A DNA stretch of 64,000 bases from Flavobacterium caeni (GTDB lineage: Bacteria; Bacteroidota; Bacteroidia; Flavobacteriales; Flavobacteriaceae), in assembly GCF_900101895.1 (NCBI RefSeq), contig NZ_FMVF01000002.1:192451-256450 (forward strand), in the 5' to 3' direction. Positions within the stretch are counted from its first letter, which is position 1; each line of letters opens with the position of its first letter. Shown in pieces: positions 16,219 to 25,095 of this stretch. A program made the position numbers and the translations under genes. A model generated the notes under the pieces. It did no database searches, was not told where the DNA came from, and worked only from the letters and a program-made list of their open reading frames with translations.

Positions 16219-17616
16219 TTATCCTTTTCGGTACTTGCCGATGAGTTGTTGTACCGATTTTTTGTCCCAAACCGCCGGGAACAATTCATCGAGCAACACA
16301 TGCGCGTCAAAATCGAGCCGTAGCGCGTTGGTCAAATGAAATTTGCCCTTTTCGGTTTCGTGCATGAGGTAGCTGATGCCCGCCAGTCGGTATTCGAGCT
16401 CGAATGCATCGGGGAAATATTCCGAGGCCTGCAACAGCGTTTGGTTGGCGCTGTCGTATTCGCCCAAAAACAGCAGCATGTCTACCCAAAACAACCAGGT
16501 GTCGAGCTCGTAGTCGCCAAATTCGACGGCCTTGCGGAATCCTACTTCGGCTTCTTCAAAAAAGTTCATCTCTTTGTTGATCGCGGCGTAGCGCTTCCAG
16601 TACAGGCGGTTCTCGTTGTCGATGTTGAGCGCCTTGTTTACATAAAACAACGCCTTTTGGTAGTTTTTCTGACGTACGTAAAAATCGGTGATCGCGATCC
16701 AGCCTTTGTCCAAAAGCGGGTCTTCGTGTACGGTTTTGTTGAAAAACTTGAGCGCCTGTGCGAGGTTGCCTAATTTTTCGTGGCATTTGCCGATGCGCAA
16801 TAGGGCATAAGAAGTCGGGTCGTCGAGTTCAATCGTACGGTTGTAGCTTTCGATGGCTTCGTCGTATCGTTTCAATCGCTCGAACGATTTGGCTTTTTCC
16901 ATGAACGCGCCCAGGAATTCGTCGTCAATGAGCGTCGCATAATCGAACGCGCGCAGGGCTTCTTCGTATTGTTTGAGCCCGTAATGCAAACGGCCTTTCT
17001 GGTGCCACGCGATTTCGCTGTACGGATTCTGGTCGATGTATTTGTCGAGGTAGGCGATGGCCTGCTCGTTCTGGTCGAGGAATTCAAAGCAGTACACCAC
17101 ATTGTACAACGCGGCCTGGTCTTCGGTGTCTTCCTCAAGACATTTGATGAAACTGTCCTTGGCCATCTCGAGGTTGTCCATGAACAGGTATTCCATGCCC
17201 AGCAAATTGTACACATCGGCGTAATCGTCGGTGTATTTGAGCGCCACGGTGAGCAGTTCTACCGCTTTTTCGTGGTTGTCGCGTTTGGAATAGATGTTGG
17301 CTTTCTGGATGTAGATTTCTTCGTTCGTCGGCTCGAGGGCGTAGAGTTCGTTGAGCAATTTTTCGGCCACGTCCAGCTTGTCGTCATACACCAGCATTTC
17401 TACTTGTACGAGCTTGAGACCGGTAGATCGGGGATGTTGCTCCAGTGCTAATTTTAAGGCTTTTTTGGCTAAAGAGGCTTTACCCATATCGAGGTAATGA
17501 AGAATGATCTCTTCGAATTCCTCTGAATCAAAGAAGAAAACTTTGTTGGTTTTCAGCATCGATTCGAATCTTGATAAGGATAAATTGTAGTTTTCTTCTT
17601 CGTCGCTTAAATGCAT
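16219..17616 (-). CDS. Tetratricopeptide-repeat protein
   Basis: A 465-residue cytoplasmic protein made largely of TPR helices; clear repeat units start at SLAKKALKLALEQHP, DVAEKLLNELYALEPTNEE, EKAVELLTVALKYTDDYAD, QAIAYLDKYIDQNPYSE, DEAIESYNRTIELDDPTS, AQALKFFNKTVHEDPL and QKALFYVNKALNIDNEN. About ten to eleven repeats fill residues 35-440. No signal peptide. It probably acts as a scaffold; partners unknown. The upstream gene of an aroE pair, with a hairpin between them. Confidence 0.9.
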   Translation of the reverse strand: MHLSDEEENYNLSLSRFESMLKTNKVFFFDSEEFEEIILHYLDMGKASLAKKALKLALEQHPRSTGLKLVQVEMLVYDDKLDVAEKLLNELYALEPTNEEIYIQKANIYSKRDNHEKAVELLTVALKYTDDYADVYNLLGMEYLFMDNLEMAKDSFIKCLEEDTEDQAALYNVVYCFEFLDQNEQAIAYLDKYIDQNPYSEIAWHQKGRLHYGLKQYEEALRAFDYATLIDDEFLGAFMEKAKSFERLKRYDEAIESYNRTIELDDPTSYALLRIGKCHEKLGNLAQALKFFNKTVHEDPLLDKGWIAITDFYVRQKNYQKALFYVNKALNIDNENRLYWKRYAAINKEMNFFEEAEVGFRKAVEFGDYELDTWLFWVDMLLFLGEYDSANQTLLQASEYFPDAFELEYRLAGISYLMHETEKGKFHLTNALRLDFDAHVLLDELFPAVWDKKSVQQLIGKYRKG

Positions 17617-17774
17617 ACTGTAAATCTTTAAAATTATCCTGAAATAAAAGTAGCTAACGGTTTTATTGGGTTCAGGACAACGGGCATTAGTTTGTGAACA
17701 ATTTAATTAACAAATATCTGACGGGAGTTTTTCAACGTCAAACAGTTACGGCTAAAATGTCACAGGTGGTATTT

Positions 17775-18965
17775 TCAGATTCCTTCTTTCATTACTTCAT
17801 CCATCGCTTCGAGGATGATTTGGCAGCCTTGTCGGATCTCGTCATGCGAGATCGTCAGCGGCGGCGTCATCCTGATCGCGCAACCTTCAAAAAGCAGCCA
17901 GAACAAAATCAGGCCCTTGTCTTGACACTTGAATATCACGCGGTTGGTGATTTCGGGGTCACGTGTCATGGCGGCCAGCATCAAGCCTTTGCCGCGGATT
18001 TCGGCCAGCAAAGGATGTACCAAAAGCGACCGGATGAGTTTTTCTTTCTCGAGTGTTTGTGCAATCAACTCTGTTTCAGTGATTTCGCGTAAAGTAGCCA
18101 GACAGGCTGCCGCTATGACAGGATGTCCGCCAAAAGTGGTGATGTGTCCGAGTTTCGGGTCGTGGCTCAGCAAATCCATGTGTTCCGATTTGGCGACAAA
18201 CGCGCCCACGGGCATGCCGCCACCCATGCCTTTGCCCAATATAATGACGTCCGGAACAACATCATAATTTTCAAAACCCATCAGTTTTCCCGTACGGCCA
18301 AATCCGGGCTGGATTTCGTCGATGATCATCAGCGCGCCCACTTGCTCGCAGCGTTCTTTCACCTTGCGTAAAAATCCATTCTCGGGTTGGATGAATCCCG
18401 CGCCGCCTTGGATGCTTTCCAGGATGATGCCCGCCGTTTTTTCGGTGATCTTTTCCAGATCGGCTTCGTTGTTGAACGTGATGAAATCGACGTCGGGGAT
18501 CAACGGACGAAAAATTTGCTTTCTTTCCTCGAATCCCATGACGCTCATCGAACCCATCGTATTGCCGTGGTAGGCGTTCTTGCACGAAATGAGCTGGCTT
18601 CTGCCCGTGACGCGGCGCACGAGTTTTAACGCGCCTTCGGTGGCTTCGGTTCCTGAATTCACCAGATACACTTTGTTCAAAGGTTCAGGCAACAACGAAA
18701 CGAGCAACTTGCAAAATTCCACCGCCGGGCTTTGCGCATATTCGCCATACACCATCACGTGTGAATATTTGTCGAGTTGGTCCTTGATCGCATTGTTCAC
18801 ACGCGGATGACAATGTCCGAGCGTACACGCCGAAACGCCCGCGACAAAATCCAGATACGCCTTGCCGCCCGTATCATAAATATAGGAGCCGTTCGCGTGC
18901 GAGACTTCCATGCCGAGTGGGTAGGGGGAAGTTTGGGCTTGGTATCGTAAGAAATCAGATTTCAA
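17775..18965 (-). CDS. Class III PLP-dependent aminotransferase
   Basis: About 396 residues, of the acetylornithine/ornithine aminotransferase-like fold type I group; the amino donor is not determinable. The PLP lysine is in ILGKGMGGGMP (near residue 245), the PLP-ring Asp in MIIDEIQPGFGRTG (near 216), and the phosphate-binding NSGTEATEGALK is present. No ATG lies near the expected N-terminus. I place the start at the TTG at 18965, giving LKSDFLRYQAQTSPYPLG, which matches where relatives start. The frame stays open to a TTG at 19007, but those 14 codons come from an intergenic repeat (GGAATTTGGAATTT) and give a nonsense extension. Confidence 0.88.
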   Translation of the reverse strand: MKSDFLRYQAQTSPYPLGMEVSHANGSYIYDTGGKAYLDFVAGVSACTLGHCHPRVNNAIKDQLDKYSHVMVYGEYAQSPAVEFCKLLVSLLPEPLNKVYLVNSGTEATEGALKLVRRVTGRSQLISCKNAYHGNTMGSMSVMGFEERKQIFRPLIPDVDFITFNNEADLEKITEKTAGIILESIQGGAGFIQPENGFLRKVKERCEQVGALMIIDEIQPGFGRTGKLMGFENYDVVPDVIILGKGMGGGMPVGAFVAKSEHMDLLSHDPKLGHITTFGGHPVIAAACLATLREITETELIAQTLEKEKLIRSLLVHPLLAEIRGKGLMLAAMTRDPEITNRVIFKCQDKGLILFWLLFEGCAIRMTPPLTISHDEIRQGCQIILEAMDEVMKEGI

Positions 18966-18983
18966 TTGCGTAATATTTTTGTT

Positions 18984-19126
18984 GAAATTCCAAATTCCAA
19001 GCACCAAATTCCAATCGTTCTAGGGTCGGCATTTGGTCCCGACACTTCGGGATGGAATTTGGAATTTGGAATTTGAAATTTTCTTCAGCTATGGGTTGGA
19101 ATTTGGAATTTGTGATTTGGAATTTT
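18984..19126. repeat. Interspersed GGAATTTGG repeat with TCCCGA-TCGGGA hairpin
   Basis: GAAATTCCAAATTCCAA begins at 18984, its reverse complement words GGAATTTGGAATTTG recur at 19053-19074 and 19097-19111, and a hairpin TCCCGA (19037-19042), loop CACT, TCGGGA (19047-19052) sits between. Related copies are at 24345-24385 and 25567-25697. The right end overlaps the coding end of the OstA-like gene. Confidence 0.75.
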
Positions 19127-20834
19127 CTTTAGGTTGCGGATTATTTTTGTCGTAATCGAGCGTTTCCTTCCTAATTTCCATCGGCACGTTTTCCTTTTCC
19201 ATTTCGGCTTTGCTTTCTGCTATAATCTTGTCGTTGAGTTCGTTCTCCTCGGGCGGAAAAATATCGTCCTTGCTCTTGATCATTTCGTCGCCGCGCCAAA
19301 CGAATCCGCGCAATTTCCGCGCATTTTCGGGCAAATCCTTTTCGGGATAAATGTCGCCGTCGATGTTGGTAAAGAACGTCATCGTATCGATTTGGTTCTC
19401 GTTCATGGTCATGTTGATCTTCGAGCTCACGTTTTTGTTGATGCCGATGAGTTCGTTGTCATCGTTGTACATGTAATAGATCACTTCGGTGTTCTTGACC
19501 ACGTCGGCTTCGTTGAGCTTGTTGTCCTTGAACTTCCCGAACAGGTTCAATCCCTTGACCTGGTTGTAACCCGTGCCCAGCGTGTCTTTCGAAATGATGA
19601 ACGCATTGTTCAAAACCTTGAGCGAGTCGAGTTTTTCGGTCTGGTCGTTGCCAATCAGGTGCATCACGTCGCCCGTGAGCTGGTTGTCGAAATTCCACAA
19701 AATAGGCCGTCCGATGAGCTGCGTGATGTTGGTTTGCTGGCTCGAATGGATCGAATCGCATTTGCCCGCCAAATCGGTCTTGTAAAAACGCGCATTCTTG
19801 AACGCGCGGATGATGCGGTTCTCGGGCTTGCCGGTAATCATCAAAATCTTCCCGTGGATGTACACCGAATCCTGCTCGACCAGGTTGATCGCCACGGCGC
19901 GCTTGGTCACGAACATCGAGTCCTTTTGTTTGTAGACTTCGGCATAATGCCCTTTGACGATGCCTTTGTTGATCGTATCGGTAATCTTGACGTTGTTGGT
20001 GGCCGATGCGAATTCGATTTTGCGGTCATAAAACAAACTGTCGCCTTCGATCAAACGGTCCTTGTATTTGATGTACGATTTCCTTAAAAAGTGCCCGATG
20101 TTCTTCTTGCTGTCGTAAAAACCTTTTTCGGTGTAGATGAAATTCTGCTCGCTCGTGATCGTGCTCGGCCCTAACAAATAGGAATGTCCCGAATTGTTGA
20201 AATAGTCGAGGTGGTTCGATTTCAAGACATACTTTGGGTTGGTGAGCGTTACCGCGGTCAAAAACTGGAATTTCTTTTGCGCCACATAGTACCGCCCCGA
20301 TTTGCTCTTGAGCACATTTTCCTTGTTCGTGATCGTGCCGTACGTATTGTACCACGCTTCCTGCGTGTTGCGGTCAAAGTTGATGGTGTCGGTCACCAGC
20401 GTCATGTCGGGCGAACGCATCACGACGTTGCCCGTCGCAAAGGCCTGTTTGACGTTGCCGTTGTATTCGGCGTAGCGGCCGTTCAAAAACAGCGTGTCGC
20501 CTTGTACCATGCGTACGTCGCCAAACGCCTTGATGTAGTTTTCTTTCTGGAAGTAGTACGCCTTGTTGCAGTTCATGATTACGCCGTCGTGCGAGATGCG
20601 CACGTTTCCGGTGAGCAGGGCCGCGTCTGGGATTTCAAGCTGGTTGACGTCAAAAAAATCGGCGTGCTCGACATTGATCTTTTTGGGTGCCTGGTTGGCG
20701 GGCATCGCGGGCCTGGCCGGCGCGGTTTTTACCTTGCGCACAGGCTTTTGCGTAGCCTTGGGTACTTGCGCCCACAAATCGCCATGCCCCAAGGACAGCA
20801 GCGAAACCAAAAACAACAGCCAAAGCTTTTTCAA
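19089..20834 (-). CDS. OstA/LptA-like periplasmic protein
   Basis: About 581 residues. An N-terminal signal peptide (LKKLWLLFLVSLLSLGHGDLWAQ) is followed by a Pro/Lys linker and then an OstA/LptA beta-jellyroll region: VNQLEIPDAALLTGNVRISHDGVIMNC and AFATGNVVMRSPDMTLVTDTINFD are typical strands. LptA proteins bridge LPS across the periplasm; in Bacteroidota this longer OstA-like form is common and its exact role is not established. The start is placed at the TTG at 20834 because a -7 box lies at 20849-20856, inside the longer frame. The last ten residues (SKSQIPNSNP) are a translation of an intergenic repeat. Confidence 0.84.
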   Translation of the reverse strand: MKKLWLLFLVSLLSLGHGDLWAQVPKATQKPVRKVKTAPARPAMPANQAPKKINVEHADFFDVNQLEIPDAALLTGNVRISHDGVIMNCNKAYYFQKENYIKAFGDVRMVQGDTLFLNGRYAEYNGNVKQAFATGNVVMRSPDMTLVTDTINFDRNTQEAWYNTYGTITNKENVLKSKSGRYYVAQKKFQFLTAVTLTNPKYVLKSNHLDYFNNSGHSYLLGPSTITSEQNFIYTEKGFYDSKKNIGHFLRKSYIKYKDRLIEGDSLFYDRKIEFASATNNVKITDTINKGIVKGHYAEVYKQKDSMFVTKRAVAINLVEQDSVYIHGKILMITGKPENRIIRAFKNARFYKTDLAGKCDSIHSSQQTNITQLIGRPILWNFDNQLTGDVMHLIGNDQTEKLDSLKVLNNAFIISKDTLGTGYNQVKGLNLFGKFKDNKLNEADVVKNTEVIYYMYNDDNELIGINKNVSSKINMTMNENQIDTMTFFTNIDGDIYPEKDLPENARKLRGFVWRGDEMIKSKDDIFPPEENELNDKIIAESKAEMEKENVPMEIRKETLDYDKNNPQPKENSKSQIPNSNP

Positions 20835-20848
20835 GTCGAAATTTTTGC

Positions 20849-20856
20849 CAAATTTA
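20849..20856 (-). promoter_or_regulatory. Candidate -7 box for the OstA-like gene
   Basis: TAAATTTG on the minus strand lies about 14 nt before the proposed TTG start at 20834, which would leave a very short leader. Confidence 0.5.
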
Positions 20857-20926
20857 GGAAAAACACCGCAACGCACGCGGCAATTAAGAATTATTTATGG
20901 CAGGCCCGCACATCGGTCCAAATCTT

Positions 20927-20934
20927 TATATTTG
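20927..20934 (+). promoter_or_regulatory. Candidate -7 box for the amylase gene
   Basis: TATATTTG matches TAnnTTTG, 25 nt before the ATG at 20960. It lies inside a longer open frame, supporting the internal start. The divergent OstA-like promoter is about 70 bp away. Confidence 0.5.
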
Positions 20935-20959
20935 TAGGTTTACGGATAAAATCCTTGCC

Positions 20960-22822
20960 ATGAAAAAAATATTCATCCTTTCGGCGCTGGCCTTTTCGCT
21001 GGCGGCCGTCGCCCAAAACCAAAAACAAGCCATGACCAAGCCCAAAACGACGCCCAACAAAGCGGTGGTGTACCAAGTGTTCACGCGCCTTTTCGGCAAC
21101 CAGAATACCACCAACAAACCGTGGGGAACCATCGAGGAGAATGGCGTGGGCAAGTTCAACGATTTTACCGATCTCGCGCTCAAGGAAATCAAGGACCTTG
21201 GCGTCACGCACATCTGGTACACGGGCGTGCCGCACCATGCGCTCGTGCGCGATTACACCAAATTCGGGATCTCGAACGACGACCCCGAAGTGGTCAAGGG
21301 CCGCGCGGGTTCGCCCTATGCGGTCAAGGATTACTACAACGTCAATCCCGATCTGGCGGTCGATCCGGCCAAAAGGCTTGAGGAATTCGAGGCCTTGATT
21401 GCCCGTACGCACAAAGCCGGACTCAAGGTTCTGATCGACATTGTCCCGAACCATATCGCGCGCAAATACGAAGGCAAGACCAATCCTGCGGGTGTCCGCG
21501 ATTTTGGTGCCGACGACGATACGTCGGTCGAATACAAACGCGACAACAATTTCTACTACATTCCGGGCATCCCGTTCCAGGTCCCGACATCTGATACGTA
21601 CAAACCCCTGAACGGCGAGAAAAACCCGCTCATCGACGGTCAATTCAGCGAAAATCCCGCCAAGTGGACGGGCAACGGTTCAAGGCTCGCGCGTCCCGAC
21701 ATCAACGATTGGTACGAGACGGTCAAGATCAACTATGGCGTGCGCCCCGACGGGTCCAAAGATTTTCCGCAGCTGCCCGAAGGTTTCGCGGCCAAGGAAG
21801 TCAAGGCGCATTTTGAATTCTGGAAAGACAAGGACGTGCCCAATTCGTGGGTCAAGTTCCGCGATATCGCGCTGTATTGGATCGAGAAAGGCGTCGACGG
21901 TTTCCGTTACGACATGGCCGAAATGGTGCCCTATGAGTTCTGGAGCTACATGAACTCGGCGATCAAGGCCAAGAACCCCAACGCGTTTTTGATGGCCGAA
22001 GTGTACAACCCGAAAGAATACCGCAACTACATCCATTTGGGCAAGATGGATTATCTGTACGACAAAGTCGAGACCTACGACAAACTCAAAGAAGTCATCC
22101 AGGGCAAGACGATGCCCGATCCGATTTCGGACATCCAGAACGGTTTGGCCGACATCGAACACCACATGCTGCACTTTCTCGACAACCACGACGAACAACG
22201 TTTGGCAAGCCCTGAATTTGCGGGAACGCCCGAAAAAGGAAAACCGCTGATGGTGGTTTCGGCCACGATCTCGACATCGCCCACGATGATTTATTTTGGG
22301 CAGGAAGTGGGCGAGCCAGGCAAGGAAGACGCCGGTTTCGGGACCCATTCGCGCACCTCGATCTTCGACTATATCGGCGTGCCACACCACCAGCGCTGGA
22401 TGAACGGCGGCAAATTCGACGGCGGCCAATTGAGCCAGTCCGAGAAAGATCTGCGTGACTTTTACAAACGGTTGCTGAATTTTACGGTCAGCAGCCCAGC
22501 GGTGCCGTCCAAGTTTGTCGATCTGCAAAAAGTCAACCGCGAACACATGTCGTACGATGCCGGGCTTTACAGCTTTGCGCGTTGGTCCGACAAACAAAAA
22601 ATGATTGTCGTGGCCAATTTCTCATGGCTCAAGGACAGTTTCTTTGAACTTCGCATCCCCGCCGAACTGATCGCGCAGTGGAAGCTCCGCGACGGCAATT
22701 ATGTACTGCACGAAAACCTCTACGGCCGACGCCATGCGTTGCTTAAGGTTGTCGGCGGGCAGGGAACGGCCACCATTTCGATCAAACCTTCGGAGTCTTT
22801 TGTGTTTACGCTGGCCGATTAG
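20960..22822 (+). CDS. Secreted alpha-amylase family (GH13) glycoside hydrolase
   Basis: A 620-residue retaining GH13 enzyme, presumably acting on alpha-glucans; exact specificity not readable. Signal peptide KKIFILSALAFSLAAVAQ with no lipobox, so periplasmic or exported. The four GH13 regions are visible: DIVPNHIAR (160-168), GFRYDMAEM with the nucleophile Asp318, FLMAEVYNP with the acid/base Glu347, and FLDNHDEQR with Asp411. The C-terminal beta domain ends with the pattern SIKPSESFVFTL. It stands alone rather than in a susCD-type locus. Three hairpins follow the stop. Confidence 0.93.
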   Translation: MKKIFILSALAFSLAAVAQNQKQAMTKPKTTPNKAVVYQVFTRLFGNQNTTNKPWGTIEENGVGKFNDFTDLALKEIKDLGVTHIWYTGVPHHALVRDYTKFGISNDDPEVVKGRAGSPYAVKDYYNVNPDLAVDPAKRLEEFEALIARTHKAGLKVLIDIVPNHIARKYEGKTNPAGVRDFGADDDTSVEYKRDNNFYYIPGIPFQVPTSDTYKPLNGEKNPLIDGQFSENPAKWTGNGSRLARPDINDWYETVKINYGVRPDGSKDFPQLPEGFAAKEVKAHFEFWKDKDVPNSWVKFRDIALYWIEKGVDGFRYDMAEMVPYEFWSYMNSAIKAKNPNAFLMAEVYNPKEYRNYIHLGKMDYLYDKVETYDKLKEVIQGKTMPDPISDIQNGLADIEHHMLHFLDNHDEQRLASPEFAGTPEKGKPLMVVSATISTSPTMIYFGQEVGEPGKEDAGFGTHSRTSIFDYIGVPHHQRWMNGGKFDGGQLSQSEKDLRDFYKRLLNFTVSSPAVPSKFVDLQKVNREHMSYDAGLYSFARWSDKQKMIVVANFSWLKDSFFELRIPAELIAQWKLRDGNYVLHENLYGRRHALLKVVGGQGTATISIKPSESFVFTLAD

Positions 22823-22850
22823 ACCGTGGCATTCGCATGATTTATCTGTT

Positions 22851-22972
22851 CTGTTACATAATGGCATTTTGTGCTAAAATGTAACAGCTTTGGTTGTGAC
22901 ATAATGACATTTTATGTGAGAATGTCACAGGTTTTCTTGTGACATAAAAATATTTTGTGTGAAAATGTCACA
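22851..22972. repeat. Three hairpin units with an exact 43-nt period
   Basis: Units at 22852-22886 (TGTTACAT..ATGTAACA), 22895-22929 (TGTGACAT..ATGTCACA) and 22938-22972 (same stem as unit 2). Start-to-start distances are 43 and 43 nt. Unit 1 differs from units 2-3 by a compensatory T-A to G-C pair in the stem. The loops are AT-rich and related (TTTTGTG, TTTATGTG, TTTTGTGTG). They lie between the amylase stop and the purA terminator. Confidence 0.85.
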
Positions 22973-22995
22973 CTTTCTGGCCGGCAACAGCAATC

Positions 22996-23025
22996 AAAAA
23001 AAAACGCCCCTTTTCTAGGGGCGTT
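22996..23025 (-). terminator. Rho-independent terminator of purA
   Basis: AACGCCCC (23003-23010) pairs with GGGGCGTT (23018-23025), loop TTTTCTA, and an A-run at 22996-23004 forms the U-tract on the minus strand right after the purA stop. Confidence 0.9.
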
Positions 23026-23027
23026 TG

Positions 23028-24299
23028 CTATTTCATGATGGTTTGTTTTCGATCGGGGCCGACCGATACGATCTTGATCGGGACTTCGACTTCCTTTTCG
23101 ATAAAGGCGATGTAATCCTTGAGTTCTTTTGGCAACTCATCGTAGGTAGACATGCCTGTCAAATCGGCTTTCCAGCCTTTGAATTCGGTGTAATTCGGTT
23201 CGACGTTTTCGGGTTCGATGTTGTACGGCAAATGGTCGATCGATTGGCCGCGGTAATTGTACGAAGTGCATACTTTCAACTTCGAGAAGCCGCTCAAAAC
23301 GTCGCCCTTCATCATCATCAGTTGTGTGACGCCGTTGATGCGGATCGCGTACTTCAAGGCCACCAAATCGAGCCAGCCGCAACGTCTTTTGCGTCCCGTG
23401 ACCGATCCGAATTCGTTGCCCACCTTGGCCATGATGTCGCCCGCTTCGCCAAAATCCTCGGTAGGGAACGGGCCGCTGCCCACGCGTGTCGTGTAGGCCT
23501 TGAAAATCCCGTAGACTTCCTTGATTTTGTTGGGTGCGATGCCGAGTCCGGTACAAGCGCCGGCGGCCGTCGTGTTTGACGAAGTGACAAATGGATACGT
23601 CCCGAAATCGACGTCCAAAAGCGAGCCTTGCGCGCCTTCGCACAAAATCGATTTGCCGTCTTTTTGCGCCTGGTGCAAGTATTCTTCGCTGTCGATGAAC
23701 GTGAGTTTTTTCAAATCTTCGATGGCGTCGAAGAATTCTTTTTCGAGTTCGGCCAGGTTGTATTGGATCGCGACGTCATAGAATGCGATCATCGCTTCGT
23801 GCTTGTCGGCCAGCGCGCGGTAACGCTCCTTGAAATCGTCGAGTTCGATGTCGCCCACGCGGATGCCGTTACGGCCGGTCTTGTCCATGTAGGTCGGGCC
23901 GATGCCTTTGAGTGTCGAACCGATTTTGGCTTTGCCTTTGGCGGTTTCAGACGCCGCATCGAGCAAACGGTGTGTTGGCAAAATCAGGTGTGCCTTGCGC
24001 GAGATGATGAGTTTTTGTTTGATGTCGAGGTTGAATTTGGCCAGGCCATCGATTTCGCTTTTAAAGACGACCGGGTCGATCACGACGCCGTTGCCGATGA
24101 TGTTGATCGAATTCGCGTGGAAAATCCCCGACGGGATCGTGCGCAAAACGTGCTTGATGCCGTCGAATTCGAGCGTGTGCCCGGCGTTCGGTCCGCCTTG
24201 GAACCGCGCGATGATGTCGTATTTAGAAGTGAGTACGTCGACGATTTTGCCTTTGCCTTCGTCGCCCCATTGTAATCCGAGTAGGAGGTCTACTGTCAT
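23028..24299 (-). CDS. purA: Adenylosuccinate synthase
   Basis: A 423-residue GTP-dependent enzyme that joins IMP and aspartate in AMP synthesis. The N-terminal LGLQWGDEGKGKIVD loop with catalytic Asp, FQGGPNAGHTL, the GIGPTYMDKTGRNGIRVGD segment and GRKRRCGWLDLVALKYA are all family hallmarks. Length is standard. Monocistronic, with a strong terminator directly after the stop. Confidence 0.97.
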   Translation of the reverse strand: MTVDLLLGLQWGDEGKGKIVDVLTSKYDIIARFQGGPNAGHTLEFDGIKHVLRTIPSGIFHANSINIIGNGVVIDPVVFKSEIDGLAKFNLDIKQKLIISRKAHLILPTHRLLDAASETAKGKAKIGSTLKGIGPTYMDKTGRNGIRVGDIELDDFKERYRALADKHEAMIAFYDVAIQYNLAELEKEFFDAIEDLKKLTFIDSEEYLHQAQKDGKSILCEGAQGSLLDVDFGTYPFVTSSNTTAAGACTGLGIAPNKIKEVYGIFKAYTTRVGSGPFPTEDFGEAGDIMAKVGNEFGSVTGRKRRCGWLDLVALKYAIRINGVTQLMMMKGDVLSGFSKLKVCTSYNYRGQSIDHLPYNIEPENVEPNYTEFKGWKADLTGMSTYDELPKELKDYIAFIEKEVEVPIKIVSVGPDRKQTIMK

Positions 24300-24599
24300 T
24301 GTTGTGTTGTTATGTTGTGGATTCGGTAATTCGGTAATTTGTTGATTTGGAATTTGGTCCCGAAGCGTCGGGATAGGATTTGGAATTTTCCGCGTTAGAT
24401 TTGATATTAAGAGGAGGAAGCCCAGTGGGCTTCAGGTATAAAAAACTTGATTGGAAAAGTAAACGTGAAACCGAGCGGGATTTGCGTTAGGGATTGAAGC
24501 AAGGTGCCGCGCACCGCGAAAAGCCCGGCGGCGGCGTCCAGAAACCCGAAGTTTCGATGATGTTCCAGCCGACGCAACGCCCCAATATTCCCCATGAAT
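24300..24599. repeat. Intergenic region with a copy of the GGAATTTGG/TCCCGA repeat
   Basis: No gene is supported here. At 24345-24385 there is ATTTGGAATTTGG, then the hairpin TCCCGA (24357-24362), loop AGCG, TCGGGA (24367-24372), then GGATTTGGAATTTT, a second copy of the element at 18984-19126 with a changed loop. Further right, 24407-24595 reads as a 62-codon frame without family features, and the word GCGTTAGGGATTGAAGC near 24486 resembles a structured intergenic element I recall from flavobacteria, unverified. Confidence 0.55.
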
Positions 24600-25061
24600 C
24601 TAGTTTTCTGATTTTTTCTTCTGCCCGTACAAATACAGCGAATGGTTGTGGATCTCGATGTCGAAAATCTCCTCGATTGTCTTTTTGATCGATTGGATGC
24701 GCGGGTCGCAAAACTCGATCACTTCGCCCGAATCGGTCATGATGATGTGGTCGTGCTGCTTGTCGAAATACGATTTTTCGTAATGCGCCTGGTTTTGCCC
24801 GAATTGGTGTTTGCGGACCAGTGCGCAATCGAGTAGCAGTTCGATGGTGTTGTACAACGTCGCACGGCTCACGCGGTAGTTTTTGTTCTTCATCTTGAGA
24901 TAGAGGTTTTCTATGTCAAAATGCTCCTCGCTGTCGTAAATTTCCTGTAGGATCGCATAGCGCTCGGGCGTTTTGCGGTGGCCTTTATTTTCAAGATACA
25001 TCGTAAAAACGTTCTTTACGATCTCCTGGTTTTTGCTGTTATCTACTGAAATGAGTGTCAT
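24600..25061 (-). CDS. Fur-family transcriptional regulator
   Basis: A 153-residue DNA-binding metalloregulator. The winged-helix region is [31 protein letters not shown] followed by [19 protein letters not shown], and the metal-site segment is [27 protein letters not shown]. The paired C-terminal CxxC motifs of many Fur proteins are absent; only single Cys residues are seen, so it may lack a structural zinc. Ferric, zinc or peroxide sensing cannot be decided. A TACCTTTG box lies 5 nt before the ATG. Confidence 0.93.
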   Translation of the reverse strand: MTLISVDNSKNQEIVKNVFTMYLENKGHRKTPERYAILQEIYDSEEHFDIENLYLKMKNKNYRVSRATLYNTIELLLDCALVRKHQFGQNQAHYEKSYFDKQHDHIIMTDSGEVIEFCDPRIQSIKKTIEEIFDIEIHNHSLYLYGQKKKSEN

Positions 25062-25065
25062 GGAG

Positions 25066-25073
25066 CAAAGGTA
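25066..25073 (-). promoter_or_regulatory. Candidate -7 box for the Fur-family gene
   Basis: TACCTTTG on the minus strand, only 5 nt upstream of the ATG, would imply a nearly leaderless mRNA if the start is correct. Confidence 0.4.
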
Positions 25074-25095
25074 ATTATTAATTATTGATTATTAA

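Noticed and set aside
22851-22972. CRISPR-like short repeat array
   Set aside because: Only three units, which are themselves the palindromes with 7-9 nt between them; no unique spacers and no cas genes.
24407-24595. Small 62-codon gene downstream of the Fur-family gene
   Set aside because: No family features or signal peptide and no conserved start context; more likely part of an intergenic element.
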